A stretch of DNA of 64,000 bases from Agelaius tricolor (lineage: Eukaryota; Chordata; Aves; Passeriformes; Icteridae): positions 94,907,381-94,971,380 of the forward strand of contig JALJCS010000001.1 of assembly GCA_023055355.1 (NCBI GenBank), in the 5' to 3' direction. Position 1 is the stretch's first letter, and every line of letters begins with the position of its first letter. The notes beneath the pieces were generated by a model. It worked only from the letters and a program-made list of their open reading frames with translations. It ran no database searches and was not told the origin of the DNA. Positions 10,566-24,669 of the stretch are shown here, piece by piece. Both the position numbers and the translations under genes were made by a program.

Positions 10566-13500
10566 GTGTGAGAGGGGGATTAAAACCTGCGAGCCTCAAT
10601 GAGAGAAATAAGTTTTCTTTAAATTTCACCTGGCCTTATGTATGGTCTGACGTTGATTTTTATTACATTAATAGCCTAAATGTTCTGCCAAACAGAACCT
10701 TAGAATTTTTCAAAGAAAGTAATAATAAGTAGGTATGAATGTGAAAGATGTATACCAAATACTGAACATCATAAAGAGAAAACATTCATGAACAATGTGA
10801 CACATTCAAGTCAAATTTCAATAGATTAGTCACTGCTGAAGCAGAAAACGAATACAGGTGGTAAAGTGTTGATGAACAACTTCCAGTATTTGTGTGGGCA
10901 GCCACAGACAGACACACAAACAACTTCAATAACACACGTTCCTTCTGAAGCTTATTTTTTTCAGTTAATCTTTCATACTAAAAAAATACAAAGGACATGC
11001 TTAAAACACAGTGGAAAGTGCTGTCAGAAACCTGGACTTTCCTGAGCCATAGATTAAATACTTTTAGTTGTATTCAAATAAGTGATCCATACAGTTCAGC
11101 AGAAATGTAGATTTCAGACCTCACTAGGTACTATAATATTATTTCCTTTCCTTATGATTCAAGGACAAAAAGACCCTGCTGCAGCAGTGACTTGCCACTA
11201 TATATGCAAGTGACAACTAGAAACTGTGACAAAATCCATTTACACAGATATGAGATTATAAGTTAAAGTAAACACACCACTGTTCAATCTAAATTCAGAT
11301 CATTTTCATCACTATTCACAACAGAGACAGAAGAACTCTGAAAGTTCTTTTAAAACATCATATTACAATGAATATTCACAAACCAAAGACATAATAAAAG
11401 ACCTAGAGTTGAATAGTTTAGAGAGGATATTTTTAAGTGCTGTAATAGTGTATTAGATTATTTGACCCTTTTTGCACCCATGCCTTGTATAATCTGAGAT
11501 ATAATAACATGATTACAAATATGACCATGTACCTAACTGGCTTACTCTGACCTTGTAAAACCACTAAAGCCATTTGCAGTGTTCAAATACACCACCACAT
11601 GACATTATCAAGGCTGAAAACTAAAAGTGAAATAAATGCAAACCTAAGATTTTGTCATCAGGCTACCTGACTTGCATACCTCAGCTAAACAAAATAAAAC
11701 TATTCTATCAGGCAGAACTAGTGTTATTGCTACAGTCTTCCATCTTGAAACTTTTGATTTGGCCAATTTGCTCTAAAAAGTCTAGAAGCCATTTAAATGA
11801 AAGCTGCTGCATATAATTACTTGTCAGTATTTCTTTCCATGAAAAAACATTTATGATATCACATTCATAAATGTTTTCAGATAAGTGCTCTTATAAATAT
11901 CTATTTAAAACCCTGGAAAGGTTTTACAAACAGGTCATGATCTCAAGGTCTACAAGTCTCCAGGGCTTCATGGATGTCCACTGCACATTAAAACTTGACC
12001 TTGCTGAGCAAAGTTAAATTATTTAAATGCTATGAATGGAAAAAATCAGACTTCTGTTGCCACAAGGTTGTACACATATAGTCATGTAAAAATTTGAACA
12101 ATTTTAAGGACTATTATAGTTATTACATACATTAGTTAGTATACATTGAATTAAGTATACATAAAAGGAGATCCCAGTGCGATTGACCTACTGCAGGTTC
12201 ATAAATTTGTAAGCCCATCAATTGAAGAAAGTTTATTTTTGCAGCTCTACCCATTTCTATCCCTTAATTTTTGAAAAAAAACCCAATCTTTTCCATTTCT
12301 AGAATGTTCATAAGGATATACTTAATGCCAAATTTACTGTGATATGTATATCCACATTCTGCTTTTGCCATGGAATAATTACAGCTCTCAACATTTGATT
12401 TTGTTTAAAAAATATTCCGGAATTTCAAAATTATAGGGGCATCAGCATTTTCAGTGGAGAACATTCTGTCTTCATCAAAATTTACAGAAGACAGAAATAT
12501 TGTTCAACATCAGCTTTTGAGTTCCTTGGCCAAATAGAAATTCTCTTCCTGGAGTGATTTTGGCATTTCTCTTCAGCTAATGAAGAAACAATTATGGATG
12601 TTTGCAAGCAATTAAAAATGTCAGTGGTCAGTTTAGACAGCTAGATGAGATTGCCTATCATGTCAAGCTATATGCCACCACAGCTACACATGAAGACCAT
12701 AAAAAAAATCAGCTTAATCAAAAATTTACACTTCTTTAAATTTTTTGAACAGTTTAAGGAACAGCTCAAGAGAAAAAACAACAAAACTAATTCTAAATAT
12801 ACTCCATTTTCCTACTTACCTTCATATCAGCTATAAAAAGGGATTACTCTGGTACTCTCAAAGTCACAGAGACTCTCAGGAGAGGACAGACAATCTGTCC
12901 TGTCCTGTGCTTGTTTGCTCATGTGCCTCAGCCATATCAGGGTACCAAACTTGGGGATTAACATCAGGAGTGTGCAGAGACTGCAGTACAGAAGGCTGGG
13001 AAGCCAGCAACAAGACAGACAAAAGGGAATGTAGGTAAAGATGTGCACTTCTGCTCCCACTGCCAGACCCAAAACTGACACTCCTGAATCATCACAACGG
13101 GGTCCTGTAGAAAAGAAATACTGTGAAAGCACAACAAGAGAAAGGCACTGGCCCAATCCCTCTGCCTTTCATCTTTCCCCTCTCTTCTTGAAGCCACAGG
13201 GGGAAGAACATTCAAACAGACTGTCAGAAGTGTCTAGATGGCTCAGGTACAGAAGGTGAAAGGCAAGCACTCAGAGAAGGTGTCCACACATCAGAATACA
13301 GACACCAGTTTGGGACAGGATTAACTATTTCCTAGATTTCCTTCCTCCTCACTGATCCAAGATATGTGCCCTTGTATGTTGCCTCTCTCTCCCACCCTAA
13401 ATTACACTTAGGTTTGGGCATGAGGCAAAAATTTTACATCCACAGCCTGACAGAAAGAGAGAAGAAGAGACAGAAAGTAATTAGATTTTTAAAAGTAACA

Positions 13501-16500
13501 TATGAACAGTAACATTATTCTTATACACTCTTTTTCTTTTATTCTTTTCTATATTGAGGTACAATGTAGATTAAAAAAAACCCAACAAATTCAACCAAAC
13601 CAAACCAAACCAAAACACAATAAGCAACAAACTTAAACCAAAAAGCAATAAATTATGCCAGTGAAATATTACATTGAATGATTTTTCTCACGTCATGAAA
13701 AGGAAACTTTTGTTCTTTAAAAGCCAGTTTGACACAGGTTTGTTTCAAAAAGCAGTTAAGGGAACAACCCATATTAAAATGACCATAAGTATTTTAATTT
13801 TAACTAAAACATATGCATAGTTTAGTAATTGTACTACAACATAATTTCTCTCACTACAGTATTTTAGTTCACTACTTTGCCTGTAAGAGTAACACTGCAG
13901 TCAGTGACTAAATGCAGAATAAGATCCAAACTTCTAACTTAAATACAGCCATAAGAAAAACAACTGCAAAAATCACATATTAAGACAAAGTATTAATTTT
14001 GCTCAATGAAAGTGAGAATAAGCAGAAGGTGTATCAAATTAACAATGCTTCAAAAACTTCTGAAACTCTCAACTCTTCATTTGTACAAGTCTTCTAAAAG
14101 AAATTCATAGTAACCAGAGTTCCTAAATATTTTCTCAAGGAAAAACTTACAGGCATGCTCATAGTATCATGCACCCCTAAGTCCCATCTCCTAGATGAGT
14201 AAAGTAGAACTATATAAATTATGGATTTTTGAAGGTCAATGACAAAAAAAAAAGGAAAGAGTTTGGGTAGGATTGATAAATTAACTTGAATCCAACACAA
14301 CCTTTTTCCATTCTTCAGTTAGTGAAATTGAAAAAATACTTTCTGGTCACTGTGAATTAAGAAAAAGAGACAAAGAATTAAGATGGCAAACTCAAGGGAG
14401 ATGATTGCAAAAATCAGTGGCTGTTATGCGCAACCAGGTCACTGTAGAAATAAAAAATCATTTTAATAATTCATAACTCAAGGATAGCCCCTAGCTGGTG
14501 GACTACTACAGCAATAAGCCTCTTAACCTTATCATTGGAAAAATTTTACTTGGAGCTCCCATATTCTGTATCCCTTCCTGTATCCTGCATGTAATGCATT
14601 TCCTACCACCCTCTTTGTCAAGAGGAAAAGAAAACATACCACCCTTACTGACATTTAGTAAAACTGTCCTGAAACAGAGGTTCAGTTTCTCTAGACTATT
14701 AATGAAATTCCACCAAAGGGATGTTTTTTATAATGAAACTATAAAAATAAGAGGAAAAGGAAAAAACAAAGACGGAAGATATTCACTCACCACTCTGCTG
14801 ATGCTTTGTCTTGGTGGGCAGATTACATTATTTCCTTTATCATCACATTATGTGATAAAATTTTCTGTATACTTTCTATGCAAAGGTCATCTTGTGGGAC
14901 TGATGATTCAGGGACATTATATTTTTTTCCCCATAACACAAAAACCTGCTTTTTTCAACAAAACACAAGACCTGTTCTAGAGAACTTGCTCACGGGAGAC
15001 CAGGTTCTTAAAGTTTTTTGTTTTCTTTCTGAGAAGCACTGGAATGTTTAGATTGTGGAAATGCATTGTGAATGACTCAAACCCTTAAACTTTTTTTTTT
15101 TAAACTGGCATTCAGTGCTATGGTAAAATTTATCTCCTTTAAAAGTTTCATTCACCTTCTACTTTCAATAGGGAGCAACAAGGAAATATGAGGGGTGGGG
15201 AGGGGGGAAGATTAATATAAATTTCAATTAATTTATTTCCTGGAAGTGGTAATGCCTTTTGGGATAAACTTTTAAGGCAGTGGAATTTTTAGGCTGCAGC
15301 AAGCTGACAGCACAGTGGTGACTGCACAGACATTTCTAATACCCCAAAGGTCATTTGCAAACTGCAGTAACTCTAAAATGTCAACTAAGTGATGATGGAT
15401 GGATGCAAGTACTCCTACACTTTACTTTGGCACCTGGATTGTGAACTCTGTAAATTGCAACCTGGCTATAAAATGAAGGAAGCTCTGTGTCACAACGTGC
15501 ATAAAGGAGTTGCTGAACAAATACAAGTACTGCATCTTGCCTGTACTAATTGCTGATGTGGGCTAATGAACTGCTACAGGCTGAGCTTCTGTTCCTTTTG
15601 TTTCTTTACACAAGAAAGTCAGAAGGGAAGGGGAGATATTGTTCCAGTTTGGTTTGGAAAACAAAATTATCTGTAGAAATAGAACAGAACATTTTTATAC
15701 ATCCTGTCATTCAGCCCTGTGTGGGGGAAAATTATGTGTTTAGTGTTTGCATACTAAGAAAACAGCTACCTGTTTTCAACTAACAATTATCTGATCAGTT
15801 CAGTCAGACTCAAGTGTGAACATAGTTTCTATAATGCATATATTCCAACACATGGAAAATTCCCATAGGTAAATGAATTGCAAAAAAATCATACCCCATT
15901 TTTTTCAGTAAAAACCCCTATAGAATAGAGTGAATATTAAATCAGTGGAGTTCCACAGAAGTAGTATGAATTTCTGAACAAATCATGAGAGAATCTACAG
16001 CATTTAAAGATAATTGGAGGTGTCTGGAATACATAATTATATCCAGGGGTCTCAGCTCATTGGGCCTTTAGAATAAAGTCTCTCCCTGACTTTAGTTTTA
16101 GTTACTTTATCTTAATGTGAAACAAGCCATGTTCAGCACTAATAAATTAGTGTTTTCACAGGTTACAATGATTATAAATGCATTCTATTGTGTAGGCAAG
16201 GAATGAGTACAATTAGCAGAATCCCAGGGGACCTCAGAACTAGCATATGAATCTCTGCATGTTCCTAAACTGACAGTAGTTTGGCAATCACTGCTAAGGG
16301 GACTCCAAGGAAAGCTGGAGCCTGCAAGTCTCTCTACTGAAGGAGCACCAAGAGGAAGCTGAGCAAATTTGCTTTGTTTGAACTGGGTTGCAAATTCTAC
16401 ACACATTAATATGGCCCATTTCTGTTGTCAAAATAGGATTTCATGGAGAAATTGATTTCAAAAAGTGATATTTTGTTAAGGAAAAGGAGTACTCTGTAAG

Positions 16501-17559
16501 CCTAGGTAACATTTCTCCAAAATGGTTTTCCTTTACAAGTATTAGGTTTCAAATTTTCATATGCAGAAAAATACCATTTTCCAGTCATGCTTCAGCATCA
16601 GGGCCCTGACCAAAAAACAAAGTAATGCTGAGGCTTTTTAGGGTAAAATATTATATTACCATCTCTCATGGTGTCCTAATCAAACCATGTCCTCTCAAAT
16701 CAATGTCCACAACCTCTGAGGCAATTTAATTCACACCGATAATCTGAAGGAAAATTTAGGACTACCATTTAGTTTCACAACTCATGAAAATCTGATAAAG
16801 ATCCAAATTCAAGGAAAATCAAGGAGCAAGAAGGTTCACTCATCCCATCACTGAGACTTACTCTTCTCCATTTTTCAAATTGGCTATTTCATGGAGAGTT
16901 TAAGATTCAAATTTATTGAAGCGAGAAGGAACAAAGGTATAGAACCATTGCATAGATAAAGAAAATTAGTTTAAAAATCATTATTACAGCTCTTCTAAAA
17001 AAAAAAAGGCAACTTCAGTAACAATAGAACATGCAGCTCAATTCTGTCCTCCCTATTTACTGAAATAGGGACTGAAACAAAGATCAGAGACTGCTTTATT
17101 ATAGGTCAAGTTATCCCCAGCTGAAAGCTTTGGTACAGAATAATCACTAAAATGAACAGTCCTCAGAAGTGTCAAGTTATACTTAAGGAAAAACATTCGC
17201 AGAATTGGGATCTAAAACATCTGTCTCTGAAGTAATTCAAGGAACATTAGTCACACTAATCTTTTTCAGATTTCATTTGCACTTGAAGAGATATATTAAA
17301 AGTATTCAACCAACAACAAGCCAGTTGTTCTGAAATGTACTCTTTGAATCAAGCTGCACTAAAGCAAATCCTACACAGGGCAGGCTGTTACAGGATTCAT
17401 GTTTTCCCTGCAAATTCTCCTCTACAGATTATCTAGGTAACTTATTCAGTAATAAAAAACACTAGAAGCATCTGCTTCCATGGTTAACATCTTAACCTTC
17501 TCATGAAAATTCACCAAGATTTTAAAATTATGACAGCAAGGATTGTCTATCGAAGAACC
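10566..17559. other. Non-coding DNA, no gene recognised
   Basis: Seven kilobases of AT-rich sequence with no recognisable transposon. A TATA-like tataaaaaggg lies at 12833 ahead of a slightly GC-richer patch (12840-13260) with several overlapping short open frames, but nothing supports a transcription unit. The plus-strand 160-codon frame at 14498-14980 is the longest outside repeats; its translation is low in charged residues, has no recognisable domain and uses AT-rich codons, so I regard it as chance. Confidence 0.45.
13592..13616 (+). repeat. (AACCA)n pentanucleotide repeat
   Basis: About five near-perfect tandem copies of AACCA, flanked by A-rich sequence. Simple repeat. Confidence 0.85.
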
Positions 17560-17975
17560 TGAATCATTTGTTAGGCCATATTAGGAGTTACCAGTGGGTC
17601 AAGGGAGTTTATCTTTGTTTTATCTTTGCCTTCTACTCAGCACTGATGAGACATACTTGGAGTGCTGTGACCAGTTCCTGTCAGCCCAGTACAAAAGAGA
17701 TCTGAAGAGACTGCAGAGTCCAGGAGAGGGTCCAGAGACCTGTGGATGCTCAGTGTGGAGAGGAGTAGGCTCAGGGGAGTTTTATCAATGTACATGAATA
17801 TCAGAAGGCAGGGTGTACAGAAGACAGAGGAAGACTCTAGTGATACCCAGTGACAGAACCAGAGACAATGGGCACAAACTCACTAACTGAGACACAGGAG
17901 GTCCCATCTGAACATCCCTATTTTACTGTGAGGGTGATGGATCACTGGCAAAAGCCCTGCATAAAGTAGTATGGG
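17560..17975 (+). mobile_element. CR1 LINE, 3' portion (fragment)
   Basis: Diagnostic CR1 words occur in the right order on the + strand: 'agttaccagtgggtcaaggg', 'ctactcagcactgatgagac', 'acttggagtgctgtgacca', 'aggagtaggctcaggggag', 'cagtgacagaaccagagaca', 'aatgggcacaaactcac', and finally 'ttttactgtgagggtgatgg'. These cover the end of ORF2 and the 3' region. Similarity fades after about 17975, before the terminal motif, so the 3' end is lost or too diverged to recognise. Many substitutions and stops show it is inactive. Confidence 0.88.
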
Positions 17976-20334
17976 AGGCAGTGACAGGAATTATGGTCAG
18001 TTCTCTTCCAGGAGAGTGTCCTATGTGACAGGATCATATCACTTACTGACTTTACCTCCTGCCCTTCAAATGCTATATTTCCTTCATAAAATGGGGCCAG
18101 CATGCCAAAATGAATAAAGGCTTGAACCTAGGTTACACAGATCTAATATCAAATCAAGGCTGAACCATGAAAAGTAAGGGTTTGAATTCTTCAGTTGGAA
18201 ACAATTTTACCTGCAGTGAATGTTGATCAATTTACCTCTAATAATGAAATGTTTGAAAGGCTGCTGTACTTCCTGCTCTGGGCATAACTGCTGTGATCTG
18301 CTATACTTGCTTATATTATCTTTCCCAGATAAAGCCCCTTTAGGGACTTTGGAGGGCTGCCTTTCCTGGGAGCCCTGAGGGGCAGACAGCTGTGGAGATT
18401 CTCCACTCTGCTAATAGGGTGCCAATTTCACATGCATGGCTGTAGGATTTTAGCCTTGTATAAGTCTTCTAGAGAAAGGGGGGTTTCTTATAAATTAAGT
18501 ATGATATCTGGACAAGTCTGTTTGTGGATCTTATCTGGAGTGCCTCAGTATGCACACCTATTTCTGAAAGGCATAGCATGTAGTTATAGCAAACATGTCT
18601 GATAACAGCACAAAGTTAGCCATATAGTATTTCCTTATTTTCCATTCAGAAACACATTTTATTTTCCACCTGTTTGATTTTGTACTGGAAATATCATTCA
18701 GAAAGCTTGTGTAGTTTCCATCCCAGACAGTTTTCAAGGGCTGACTAGATGAATCACTGAGCAACTTCTGATCTCAAACCTGCTGCTGCTTGGAGTGGGA
18801 GGTTGAACTGCAGATATTTTGTGCCTCTTCATCTTGTTTTTCCTACGACCCTATATCAGGTTTGCTGCTTTATCTAAATTTTGCCACAAGTTTTTCTTCT
18901 GCTTCTATAAAGGTTTTAAGTAGAAGATAAAATCTGACTGCTTTAATATTGGACCCATCATCAGGTCATTAGAATAGGAGTGTAATTTTATTGCAATAGA
19001 AAATGTGTGCTAACTTGGTCCTTTCTTTTTGTTTCTAATTGACTGGGATTGACTGGTCTTTTTTTTACCAGCTTGGACAGACAAACTCAAGACAAATTTA
19101 GCAATGGATTTTGTCCATACAAGCAAGCACTACCATGGGCACTCAATAAAATATCAAATATTATTTGCATTTTGAGTTGTGCAAATGTTCACCTGCATTG
19201 CTCAAAACAGCCCCTGCTTCCTTCATTAGATGGCAGAGCCCTGGAAAAGAAAAGCTGCCAGATTAATTTCAAGCTTCTTATGATTCTGCTGAGAGAGATA
19301 GAAAAATAAATGGGGAATTATCATATAAAAAATTTCTCTTACTTTCAGTTTGTCTGAGTAAATTAGCCCAGGTGAAATTTTCTGGAGGGTAATGTAATGA
19401 AATATCTTTTCCAATGCATGTCAGAGCTCTTAGCTACTTCCAGCAGTGTATATGCCATATCCTTCTGCAACAATGTAGAAGGATAATTCTAGGAGGATGG
19501 ATGTTTCCCACATAATAATGTAGAAGGATAATTCTAGGAGAAGGATGTTTCCCACATAAACATACTGTATGGTCACACACAATACATGCTGTATTATATC
19601 CTGTAATGATGAAGCTGCAGTTGGCCTCAAGAGTTTCTATGTCTTGCCTTTACAGTTGATTAATTGCATCCAAATCTGACAGTTGGCATTGAGACCGGGG
19701 AGCCTCAGTCAAAAGCTTTCTTAGCTGCATTTCAAAAGCCTTTTTCATGTCTTGCAAGAACAAGTCATTAAGTGGACCTGTTACTGAGAAGCAAATTATT
19801 CTAATAGAAAGCATGTTTTAAAGCACAGTTTAGCACAAAACCCTAACCCTCTGACAAGCATGCTGATGGCATGTCCCTTACCAAGTTAATATGACTTTAT
19901 TCTGCTATCAGTTATGCAGGATGGTGAGCATCCCTTATGTGAGAGAGAAGTGGCAATTAATGGATATTGGGAGGGCTGATGAGCCATCTGGGAGCCTGGG
20001 GAGAGGAGAGTATAGGATGGGGGTGGTGAGAGGGGAGGGCACAGGGCTCTTTTGGGATCTCAGTAACAAAGACCTACCCACAATTGGCATCATAAAATAG
20101 CTTAAGACAGAATAAAGAAAGGAGGGCAGATATTGCATGTCATGTCTTATGTCCCTTCAAATGGCTGGAACCCCGTGATGGTGCTGCATTGATGGATGGG
20201 ATCTGCACAGCAAGTTATGGGAAAGCCCATCTAGGTTTTGTCTCTCTCACCTCACCCCTGTCTGCCTTCCTACCCTGCCCAATGCAGAACATGGGCAAGG
20301 CTGGTGAGTGTTACACCATTCCCAGCAGAGCCTT
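17976..20334. other. Non-coding DNA, no gene recognised
   Basis: Apparently unique sequence apart from a 45-bp duplication at 19472. Short frames (for example 19049-19309, 86 codons) carry no recognisable domain. No exon or RNA gene is supported. Confidence 0.45.
19472..19560 (+). repeat. 45-bp direct tandem duplication
   Basis: The unit starting aatgtagaaggataattcta is present at 19472 and again at 19517, adjacent. The copies differ by a few bases and an indel (gaggatggatg versus gagaaggatg). The minus-strand open frame across it shows the repeat as two LLLELSFYI-like peptides, which is a by-product of the duplication rather than evidence of a gene. Confidence 0.93.
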
Positions 20335-20595
20335 GTGAAAATGCAAAGAACACAAGCCCAAACTGAATTACAGGAAGTTACAGTCAAACACAGCAAAAAA
20401 CATGCTTTGCCATGTACAGACAAACCCTGCAACATGGTGTACAGAGGGGCTGTTGAGCCTCCATGCTTGGAGACACTAGAAACCCTGCTGGCTTTATGTA
20501 GTCTGGGTTGGCTGAGTTTTGGGCAGGGAAGCTGGACCAGACCACGTCTAGAGGTCACCTCCCACCACCCTCATGCACTGATTCCATGAACCAAA
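20335..20595 (+). mobile_element. CR1 LINE, 3' end including terminus
   Basis: In order on the + strand: 'cccaaactgaattacaggaa', 'cagtcaaacacagcaaaaaa', 'cagaggggctgttgagcctc', 'catgcttggagacacta', 'aaccctgctggctttatg', 'tggaccagaccacgtctaga' and the terminal 'tgattccatgaacc'. This follows the avian CR1 3' end closely through to the terminal ATTC(T)ATGA-type motif. It is 5' truncated to about 260 bp. Open frames over it (20247-20558 minus, 20308-20589 plus) are shadows of the transposon, not genes. Confidence 0.88.
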
Positions 20596-23377
20596 GTAAA
20601 ATACGTTTTGTAGCCTTTGCAATTTAAGTCATTATTAAGACAAAGTTTCTAAACAGAAGCCAAATCTTTTCGACTTCAGCTAGTATCTTACCCAGAAGAT
20701 TAAAAAAATGAAAAGAATGTAGGATGTGTCTGAACCAAATTATTCAAAAGCTGAGAAATGTAAATTATGTGACTGCCTTAGCAAACTTTTTTTGACACTT
20801 GCTTGAAAGATGATTTCTAAAGAGTTCCTGACTATCCTTATCCAATCTCTTTAACTCTTTAATCAGCATTAGTCATTAGGTCTGTCTGCACTTCTAATGA
20901 AATAATGAATACAATATCACCTATCTTCTTGTAGGCATGTATTTTGATGCAAAAAGGAGATGGTTGAAGATTAAACTTTATTTTTCTCGTTTTTACAGCC
21001 ACTGAACAAGCAAGGAGATTCTAGTCACTATTAGCTTTGCAGTAGCAGGTTAGAAATACTTTTGTGTCTTTAAGATGCAGAAAAAATCTTCATAGCAATT
21101 TATATATTCAAAGCACATCTCCAAGCAACGCTGCCTGCAGCTGTGATTGCTCAGCAATTATTTAAAAGAAGCTTCAGGTATCAAAAGTTGGATCCCTTGA
21201 TAATGCACTTTCAATGTCCAGTTCTGAAGATTTCCACTTAACTAATTTGCCCTTTCTCATATACTAACTTTGTGGCAGAGGCAGAGACAGGAGGCAATTT
21301 CCCAAGCTTACATTCATCTCCTTTAACCTTTCTAGTTTTTACTATGTCTGCCATCACCCATATTCTCTGCATAACAGTTGGCTTCCTTATCCAGTGAGGC
21401 AAGGAAGGACCCAGCTACCTCTGCTAAGCAACCTTAATTCACCCAAGGGCACTGGACGGATGGACCCTGGGAGGTAACAGACACATGCTGCCTTTTGGAA
21501 GAACTGTGGCCACTGAATAGAGATTACCAAGCACACAGCCTGACAGCTAAAACATATTTGAGCTAACAAATCTCAGTTTCCTGAGTTGTCATTACAACCC
21601 CAGCCAATATTGAATACTTCCTCCCAGCACTGGGTGAGTGTATGGAGAAATCCCCTGTGCTCCTCAAAATTTAAAACCAGCATGAGAGGGAAGAATCATA
21701 TAGAAACAAGCTGAGTTCGTGTCCCTTAAATCAGAAAGAGTTTTAAATCTTCTACATCCACCTTTTAAACCAATATTCAGCTGTAGCGACAACATTTTTC
21801 CATATGGAGCAACCACAAGATGGGAAAAAAACTTCACTCATTGCTAAAATGTCAGTGATTTGTTGATCCTGGAGATATGTCAAGGCACCAACTCCTGAGC
21901 AGTTCATTTGTAGCAGTATTTTTTCAGCACATCAGCCCTGCTTATCTGTTTTGGTTCTTCTCCTATCTTCATTATTTTTTGTGGCTAGTGCTCTTATACA
22001 TGAATAAATATTCAGTGCAGTTTAATCTTTGTTATTGGATATTTTGAAACTGTCATGATTTCCAGTACACCCTGCAGGAATTTTGACTTGGAGTTCAGGA
22101 TGGTCTGCATTTTACCCAAATACATAGAGACATTCCCCCCCCCCCTCACACTTTAAGATTGATCACCCTGGTCAATCACATTCTATCACTTCTCCAGTGT
22201 CACTCCACTCCACTCGTCCACTCATCATCAGTGACCTTAAGCTGGTCCTCAAGGAGTGATTTTTTCCTGGGATATCAATTTTGTGCTCAACAGAGAAGAA
22301 GAAATGACCCAAAAAAATGTAGAGGGGATATGCTAGCAAATTTGGGTGAGATAATGTACCCCTGTATAAGTTCCATTACACTGGAAGAAAGATTGCTGAA
22401 AAAAACCATGCCATAATAGTCTCCTCTTAAGATGAGGTCCCTAGCAGCCAAATTCCATGTATATTTATAAGAACAGTTTGTGATGATAGTTAGATTTCCC
22501 AAGGATATTCTAGTGGGAAAAAAAAAAGGCTCCATGCACACAGAGCACAAGCAAAAAGAACTGCAATGCTCACTTGTTCTGTTCTCCTTGCTGTACTGGA
22601 GCAGTATTTATTTTAAACTCTGTTTGACTTGATCACACTTCCACATTGAAAATATCTCTATTACTTGTTGCATGTGTGACTCAATCATTACTTATGGTTT
22701 CAGTTTAAAAGTCTTCCTTTGACTTAAGCAGTGAGTTATCTATTTTTAAACTTTGTCAAAGTCTTTGGTCTAGATATAAAATGAATATCACTTTATTTAA
22801 AAAAAAAGAAAAATAAGTTTATATCATTTAAATAATATTGTCAGCATTTGCTTATTCATTCAAGAAATCTGTGGGCCAGAATCATATGTGAGCTAAAAAG
22901 TTCTACATTAATTGGCTTAATTTTTAAATAAAATGGCTCAGAATACTTTCTAAAGTTCGTAGAGAACAGATGTGAGTGAATTTCTGATAGAGTCAATCTC
23001 ATAGGAACAAAGTGAGTCCTTGTTAAACTAGCAGACCAATAGGAAAGGACTGTTTTGAAAGAAACAAAACTGTTTGCAGACAGCAGAAGTAAAACTAGAA
23101 TAGCTTTCCCTTTGTGGGGAAGAGAAGGAACTATCAATAACAGAGTAATTTTGAGTAGAGAAAGCAGAAAAGAAACTTGATATGCTCAAATTCCATGGTA
23201 ACTTTTATGAAGAAGTTCCCTGTAAACGGTCTGTTACTTTTTAGCCCACTGCCAGTGACTTCCAGGAATTCACTCTAGTTCCTTCACAATAAAAGCATGA
23301 TCCAAACAGCAATAATGAAACTCTAGACGGAAACAAATACCAACAAAAGTCCTGTTAGCAGTCAAGGGTCTCACTGT
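20596..23377. other. Non-coding DNA, no gene recognised
   Basis: AT-rich sequence with no recognisable transposon. An 11-base C run lies near 22135-22145 and A runs near 22518 and 22799. Open frames are under 94 codons and unremarkable. Confidence 0.45.
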
Positions 23378-23475
23378 CCTAGAATTACTTGTGTTGGAAA
23401 AGGCCTCTAAGATCACCAAGTCCAACTGTTAATCCAACACTGCCAAGTCCAGCACTAAACCATGTCCTCATCTGG
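23378..23475 (-). mobile_element. CR1 LINE, extreme 3' end (fragment)
   Basis: The + strand has 'gtgttggaaaaggcctctaa', 'gatcaccaagtccaactgtt' and 'ccatgtcctcatctggaac', which is the reverse complement of the avian CR1 3' region next to the terminus (the AAGGCCTCTAAGATCACCAAGTCC box is typical). About 100 bp is recognisable, so it is strongly 5' truncated. Confidence 0.83.
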
Positions 23476-24634
23476 AACATTTTTGTTCTTTTGCAGAGGC
23501 CATTCTCCTTCCCTCAGTGTTGCAAGGTCCTTATTTCTGTCTCTGCAGAGGGGCCTTTATAGGGCTAATAGGCCTCATTTATACAGGGAAAAGTTATCGT
23601 TCAGAGTGAAAAATAATTTCTATGTCGGTAAAGACTTTCAGGAGTGTTTAAATGACTCAGGAACCACAACACTCTCTAGAAATAGTGCTGGATTTTGAAA
23701 ATGCCCATCTATTCTTTCTTTCCACTGAAAACTGACTAGGTCTGCAATTGGTTATACACAACCAAGACTAGTAATGGGTGGTTCAATGTTTCTTGAAGAT
23801 GAAGGACCCATCTGCTGAAACATGAAATAATTTAAGTTATCCCCAGTCAATGCATATAAAAAAATATTTAATTTCACAAAATAGCTTACATTTTTCTGCT
23901 GAAGAAGTTATAATTTTGCTTAAGCAATCAGTATATGATTGAACAGAAACAGCCTGAAGTGAATATTTCATTATAAGGAATTTTTCCCTCAACTATACTC
24001 AATAAAACAAAAATTACTCTGACTTGCTTGTAAAACTAAAACAATTTTGGTCTTTCACTCTCCTGATATCTTGCAGCTTTAGTACAAAAATCACTGGCTA
24101 CAGTTGTCTGCCACCTCATATCCCTATTTTAAATGCATCAACTGACCAGTGTAAATAAATTTCAGGTATATAAAATTACTTTTGTTATGCTACTATTCTA
24201 TCTTATAAATGTCTATAACTCCATTAAAGATATGTGAAAAATGGCAACAGTAACACCTGAGCAAGAATTTTAAGTGCTGATGTGCTATACAGCAGTTATA
24301 AATTAACACGTTCTTTCCCAGTGATTACCCAGAAATAGTAGTCCTCTTTTCCTGTTCCTTATTTAGCATCTTGGAGCAAAACATCAATCACCTAAATTCT
24401 ACAGATTTTTTAAAATAACTATACAGAACTTCTGAAGGAAGAAAAGGTTTCACTTCCGTCTCTGGTAGCAAAATGTGTGTCATCACATTCCTGTTATAGA
24501 ACCCTGCATCACAGACGTGAACGTGGAAGACATATGCTATCATCTCTGCTGCAAGGCAGCACTTCTTGAATAAACATTTGAGAGCAGTAGACATAACAGC
24601 ACTGTAGGACCACTTATAGTCCACATAAAGAGGG

Positions 24635-24667
<33 letters not shown>

Positions 24668-24669
24668 GA
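24635..24669. repeat. (TA)n microsatellite
   Basis: About 12 uninterrupted AT dinucleotides, then one TTTA break and a few more TA units. Confidence 0.93.

Noticed and set aside
14498..14980. 160-codon plus-strand open frame, the longest outside simple repeats
   Set aside because: AT-rich composition, no recognisable domain, no splice or promoter context. A frame of this size is plausible by chance in 64 kb searched on six frames.
19843..19856. ccctaaccct telomere-like word
   Set aside because: Fewer than two hexamer copies with no extension; expected by chance in 64 kb.
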